Below, piece after piece: positions 31,052 to 33,440 of a stretch of DNA of 33,440 nt. The position numbers were made by a program, and so were the translations under genes. How positions within the stretch are numbered: position 1 is the stretch's first letter; every line of letters starts with the position of its first letter. The notes beneath the pieces were generated by a model. It was not told the DNA's origin, did not search any database, and saw only the letters and a list, made by a program, of their open reading frames with translations. This DNA is from Candidatus Hydrogenedentota bacterium (GTDB lineage Bacteria > Hydrogenedentota > Hydrogenedentia > Hydrogenedentales > JAGMZX01). The DNA is taken from contig JAKQEQ010000129.1 of assembly GCA_029556545.1 (NCBI GenBank), forward strand, positions 1 through 33,440, read 5' to 3'.

Positions 31052-33440
31052 ATGGCTTTCTTATGGATTCGGTCTGTTCGGGGTACGCGAGTGCTTCTGA
31101 TATTGGTGATTGCCGCCGTGTTTTCTAACGGGGGAACCGCGTGGGCGGTCCCGCCCTGTCCCGCAGTCGAGACGATTGACGCGGAAGGGCAAGCACTTTA
31201 TGCCGCCTTGTTGCGATCATGGGACCTATCGGACGTAGACGGAAACGGGATGATCGACAGTTGGGAGACGGCGCTGCTGGCGGAGGTGCTATGTCGTGAG
31301 TCCTATCCCCTCCATAGCGAGGTGCGAGCATGGTTCGACTCGACGGTGTCGACGTTGCGCAGGGACCCCGCGTACGGCGTGTTGAACCTCGGTCGGTTCG
31401 AGAACGCGATCGCCGCGCTAATCCTCCTGAGTTGGCCCATGCGCGACAAGGTCACCCACGATCTTTATCTCGCCCGGGATTTCTACGCGCCGTACATCCA
31501 CCTGGCCTCGGGGCAACTACCCTTCTCCGCTCAAGGCGACCCAGACGTCGACGGCCTCACCAACTATCAAGAATACGACGCCGTGCGCCAGGTGTACGGT
31601 TCCCGCTCCACATACGTTTGGGCCGCGCTGACGGCGCGCGGTATCGACTCGGATTTCGCGTCATCGTTGAAGTATCTCTACGAACTTGAAATTCCCGCGG
31701 TCGGCTGCCTGCTCTGCGAGAACATCTGGACCGCCGACCTGGACCAGAACGACATCGTGGACTATGCCCACGCCATGCTCGTGGACCAGGTGCTGGCTTT
31801 CGTGGACCGGCCCCACTACACGGAGGTGGCGACAGCGTATCTGCACAACAACTACTTCGTCAAGTACTACGTCAACAAACTACCCGACCTTTATTGGTAC
31901 ATCGTCGATAAGAACAAGGTGATCAAGGCGCTTACGGGCGTGGCCACCATCGGCGACCCCGCCAGCCTGGCGTTCATAAAGGCGGTTTTCTCGAATACGA
32001 CGCTCACTGGCGGCTCGCCCATCGAGGTCGACCTGAGTGTGTTCAGCACGGCGGCGCAGCCGTTTGTCGGCGCAAAGGGCGACGCGGACGACGACGGCGT
32101 GTGTAATCTGGCCGAGTACAACGCCGTGTCACACGACGCGGTTGGCTTCATGCAGTTCGCCGCCAATGCGATCAATCCCAACGTCACCGACGACGGCGGC
32201 GGCTGCGAAGGCCTCGAGTATAACGACGGCGAAGAGCCGGCGGCCTGCCCTATCCTTGAAACCATCGACGCCGAGGGAACCGCGCTTTACGCCGCGCTCG
32301 GCAAGGACTGGGCCACGGCCGACCTCGATGAGAACGGGATGATCGACAGTTGGGAGGCCACCCTGACCGCTGACGTCCTGTGTGATCCGATGTTTCCGCC
32401 CTTCTATATGGGCGCGCGCAAGAAGTACACGGGCAACCTGTGGCGCCTCGAAGCGGACGGCCAGGCCGCGCTCGCCGAACCATTCAAACATGTGCTCGCC
32501 GCCTTAATGACCACCAGCGGCAACTTCTCCGCCAAATTCAAGAGCGACTTCAACCTGACCGGCTACTACTTCCCCTACAAAGAACCGGCCGTCACCGGCG
32601 TCGAGATGCTGGCCGGCGGCGGCGACCCCGACGGGGACACGCTCACGAACAAGATCGAGTACGGCCACGTCATCGCTGCGGGCGGTGATCGAGCCGACTA
32701 CGTTTACGCGGCGAAACATCCTCTCGGCGGCGGCGACGTCGACCGCTGCGTCGGCCTGTGCGAACCCGAGGACGGCGCATGCGGCGGGCAGGATTTCGAC
32801 GCGCACATGGCGGCGGTCGACACCGCCCTCGCCATGTTCCGCGAGCAACTCGGCGGTTACAGTTTCGACCCGGGCGTCGCGGACATTAATGGAGGCATCA
32901 ACGCCGAAAACCACATCCTGCCGAACGGCATTCTCGACAGCGATGAGTTCGCGCTGATCAACCATTTCCTCACGCGCAACATCGACCTGAGCCCCGTGGG
33001 CGGCCCCACCTCGGCGGAAGTCTGCGCCGCCTGGGACCGAAATCGCGCCCAGATGCTCGCCGACCTCGGCGGCAGCGGCGGCCTGCTCAATCTTATGGTA
33101 CCGAGCCTGCATTATGTCCTAGCCGCCTACATGGTCCTCGGAGACGACGCCTCCGTCACGATCCCGGTCACCGCGATGACGTTGGCCGCGGGGTATACCG
33201 AGATCGATCTCGGGGTGACCATACCCAACCTCGCCAACTACACGTTGATGCCGCACGTGTTCGGGCCGAATGCTGACCCGGACTCGGACGGAAACACCAA
33301 CCTCGATGAGTACTATTGCTTCCGGGGTCGCAGCCGTTGCTGCTATCTTCTTGCGGCGGCTGATCCCACGCTGTTCCCCGCGCCGGGACAATGCCTCTAC
33401 CCGGGCGGCGAAGGGGAAGGGGAAGGGGAAGGGGAAGGGG
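31052..33440 (+). CDS. large secreted protein with EF-hand-like modules and Gly-Glu linker, 5' part
   Basis: This frame is open from the ATG at 31052 through the window end, 796 codons without a stop. A signal peptide (about 8-32, VLLILVIAAVFSNGGTAWA) is followed by two related modules about 363 residues apart. Each opens with a 46-residue repeat (36-81 and 399-444): CP, then ETIDAEG-x-ALYAAL, an EF-hand-like loop D-x-D-x-N-G-M-I-D-S-W-E, ending VLC. Further D-x-D-x-D/N-G/T-x-T/C-N loops (GDPDVDGLTN, GDADDDGVCN, GDPDGDTLTN, NADPDSDGNTN) suggest calcium-bound, dockerin- or thrombospondin-type-3-like surface structure. From 33407 it enters an alternating Gly-Glu linker. GGGG lies eight bases before the ATG. 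The function is unknown; a cell-surface or matrix protein is likely. Confidence 0.85.
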   Translation, partial: MAFLWIRSVRGTRVLLILVIAAVFSNGGTAWAVPPCPAVETIDAEGQALYAALLRSWDLSDVDGNGMIDSWETALLAEVLCRESYPLHSEVRAWFDSTVSTLRRDPAYGVLNLGRFENAIAALILLSWPMRDKVTHDLYLARDFYAPYIHLASGQLPFSAQGDPDVDGLTNYQEYDAVRQVYGSRSTYVWAALTARGIDSDFASSLKYLYELEIPAVGCLLCENIWTADLDQNDIVDYAHAMLVDQVLAFVDRPHYTEVATAYLHNNYFVKYYVNKLPDLYWYIVDKNKVIKALTGVATIGDPASLAFIKAVFSNTTLTGGSPIEVDLSVFSTAAQPFVGAKGDADDDGVCNLAEYNAVSHDAVGFMQFAANAINPNVTDDGGGCEGLEYNDGEEPAACPILETIDAEGTALYAALGKDWATADLDENGMIDSWEATLTADVLCDPMFPPFYMGARKKYTGNLWRLEADGQAALAEPFKHVLAALMTTSGNFSAKFKSDFNLTGYYFPYKEPAVTGVEMLAGGGDPDGDTLTNKIEYGHVIAAGGDRADYVYAAKHPLGGGDVDRCVGLCEPEDGACGGQDFDAHMAAVDTALAMFREQLGGYSFDPGVADINGGINAENHILPNGILDSDEFALINHFLTRNIDLSPVGGPTSAEVCAAWDRNRAQMLADLGGSGGLLNLMVPSLHYVLAAYMVLGDDASVTIPVTAMTLAAGYTEIDLGVTIPNLANYTLMPHVFGPNADPDSDGNTNLDEYYCFRGRSRCCYLLAAADPTLFPAPGQCLYPGGEGEGEGEGEG
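33407..33440 (+). repeat. GGGGAA hexanucleotide repeat encoding (Gly-Glu)n
   Basis: Five GG(C/G)GAA units in frame run to the window edge and probably beyond. They code for alternating Gly and Glu, a linker seen before C-terminal domains of secreted proteins in related phyla. Such repeats can change length by slippage in steps of two residues without loss of frame. Confidence 0.85.

Overview
The window is GC-rich bacterial chromosome, roughly 60-65% GC by eye, packed with genes on both strands. It carries no rRNA, CRISPR array or phage structural genes. Several traits fit a free-living member of the Planctomycetota or Hydrogenedentota sphere: a serine/threonine kinase fused to a formylglycine-generating-enzyme domain, a DUF1566 lipoprotein, a Y1 transposase among GC-rich palindromes, an M14 peptidase with a long C-terminal extension, and a secreted protein leading into a (Gly-Glu)n linker. 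That placement is an inference from gene style, not from a marker gene. Promoters are recognisable sigma-70 type, for example TTGACG-17-TATAAT before the DUF362 gene and TTGACC-17-TATAAT before the M14 gene.

Layout. 1-6000: the 3' end of an Asp-box sialidase-like gene, a Tat-exported DUF362 lipoprotein, and two minus-strand genes (a sugar-kinase-like phosphotransferase and a secreted M14 carboxypeptidase). 6354-16266: a tightly spaced plus-strand run in which four surface-polysaccharide genes (O-antigen ligase, GH10 glycosidase, GT4 glycosyltransferase, membrane SGNH hydrolase) lead into tilS, hpt and a PuuB-like oxidoreductase. 16356-20181: a membrane kinase-FGE fusion, a GT2 glycosyltransferase and a small lipoprotein. 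20206-22411 (minus): tRNA-Leu(UAG), tig and clpP, probably one transcription unit.

22412-25970 is the most rearranged part. It holds an intact msrB lipoprotein, a 38-codon remnant resembling the Avd / four-helix-bundle family, a small antitoxin gene, a 27-bp inverted-repeat MITE, the first codons of a PIN-type toxin that run directly into a second, truncated msrB copy with catalytic Cys changed to Ser, a DUF1566 lipoprotein, and an IS200-like element bounded by inverted clusters of palindromes. 26015-29154 (minus) is a unit of flgM, a GT2-TPR glycosyltransferase and a DegT aminotransferase. 29452-30828 is a pectate-lyase-fold lipoprotein. From 31052 to the window end runs a large secreted protein with two EF-hand-like modules and the start of a Gly-Glu linker.

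How the genes fit together. 6354-12813 reads as assembly and tailoring of an exported polysaccharide. The sialidase, sugar kinase, M14 peptidase and pectate-lyase-fold protein fit breakdown of external glycans and peptides. tig/clpP, tilS/hpt and msrB are housekeeping. I found no complete new defence or retroelement system. The most interesting items are the broken toxin-antitoxin/msrB/avd-like patchwork and the palindrome-bounded transposase.
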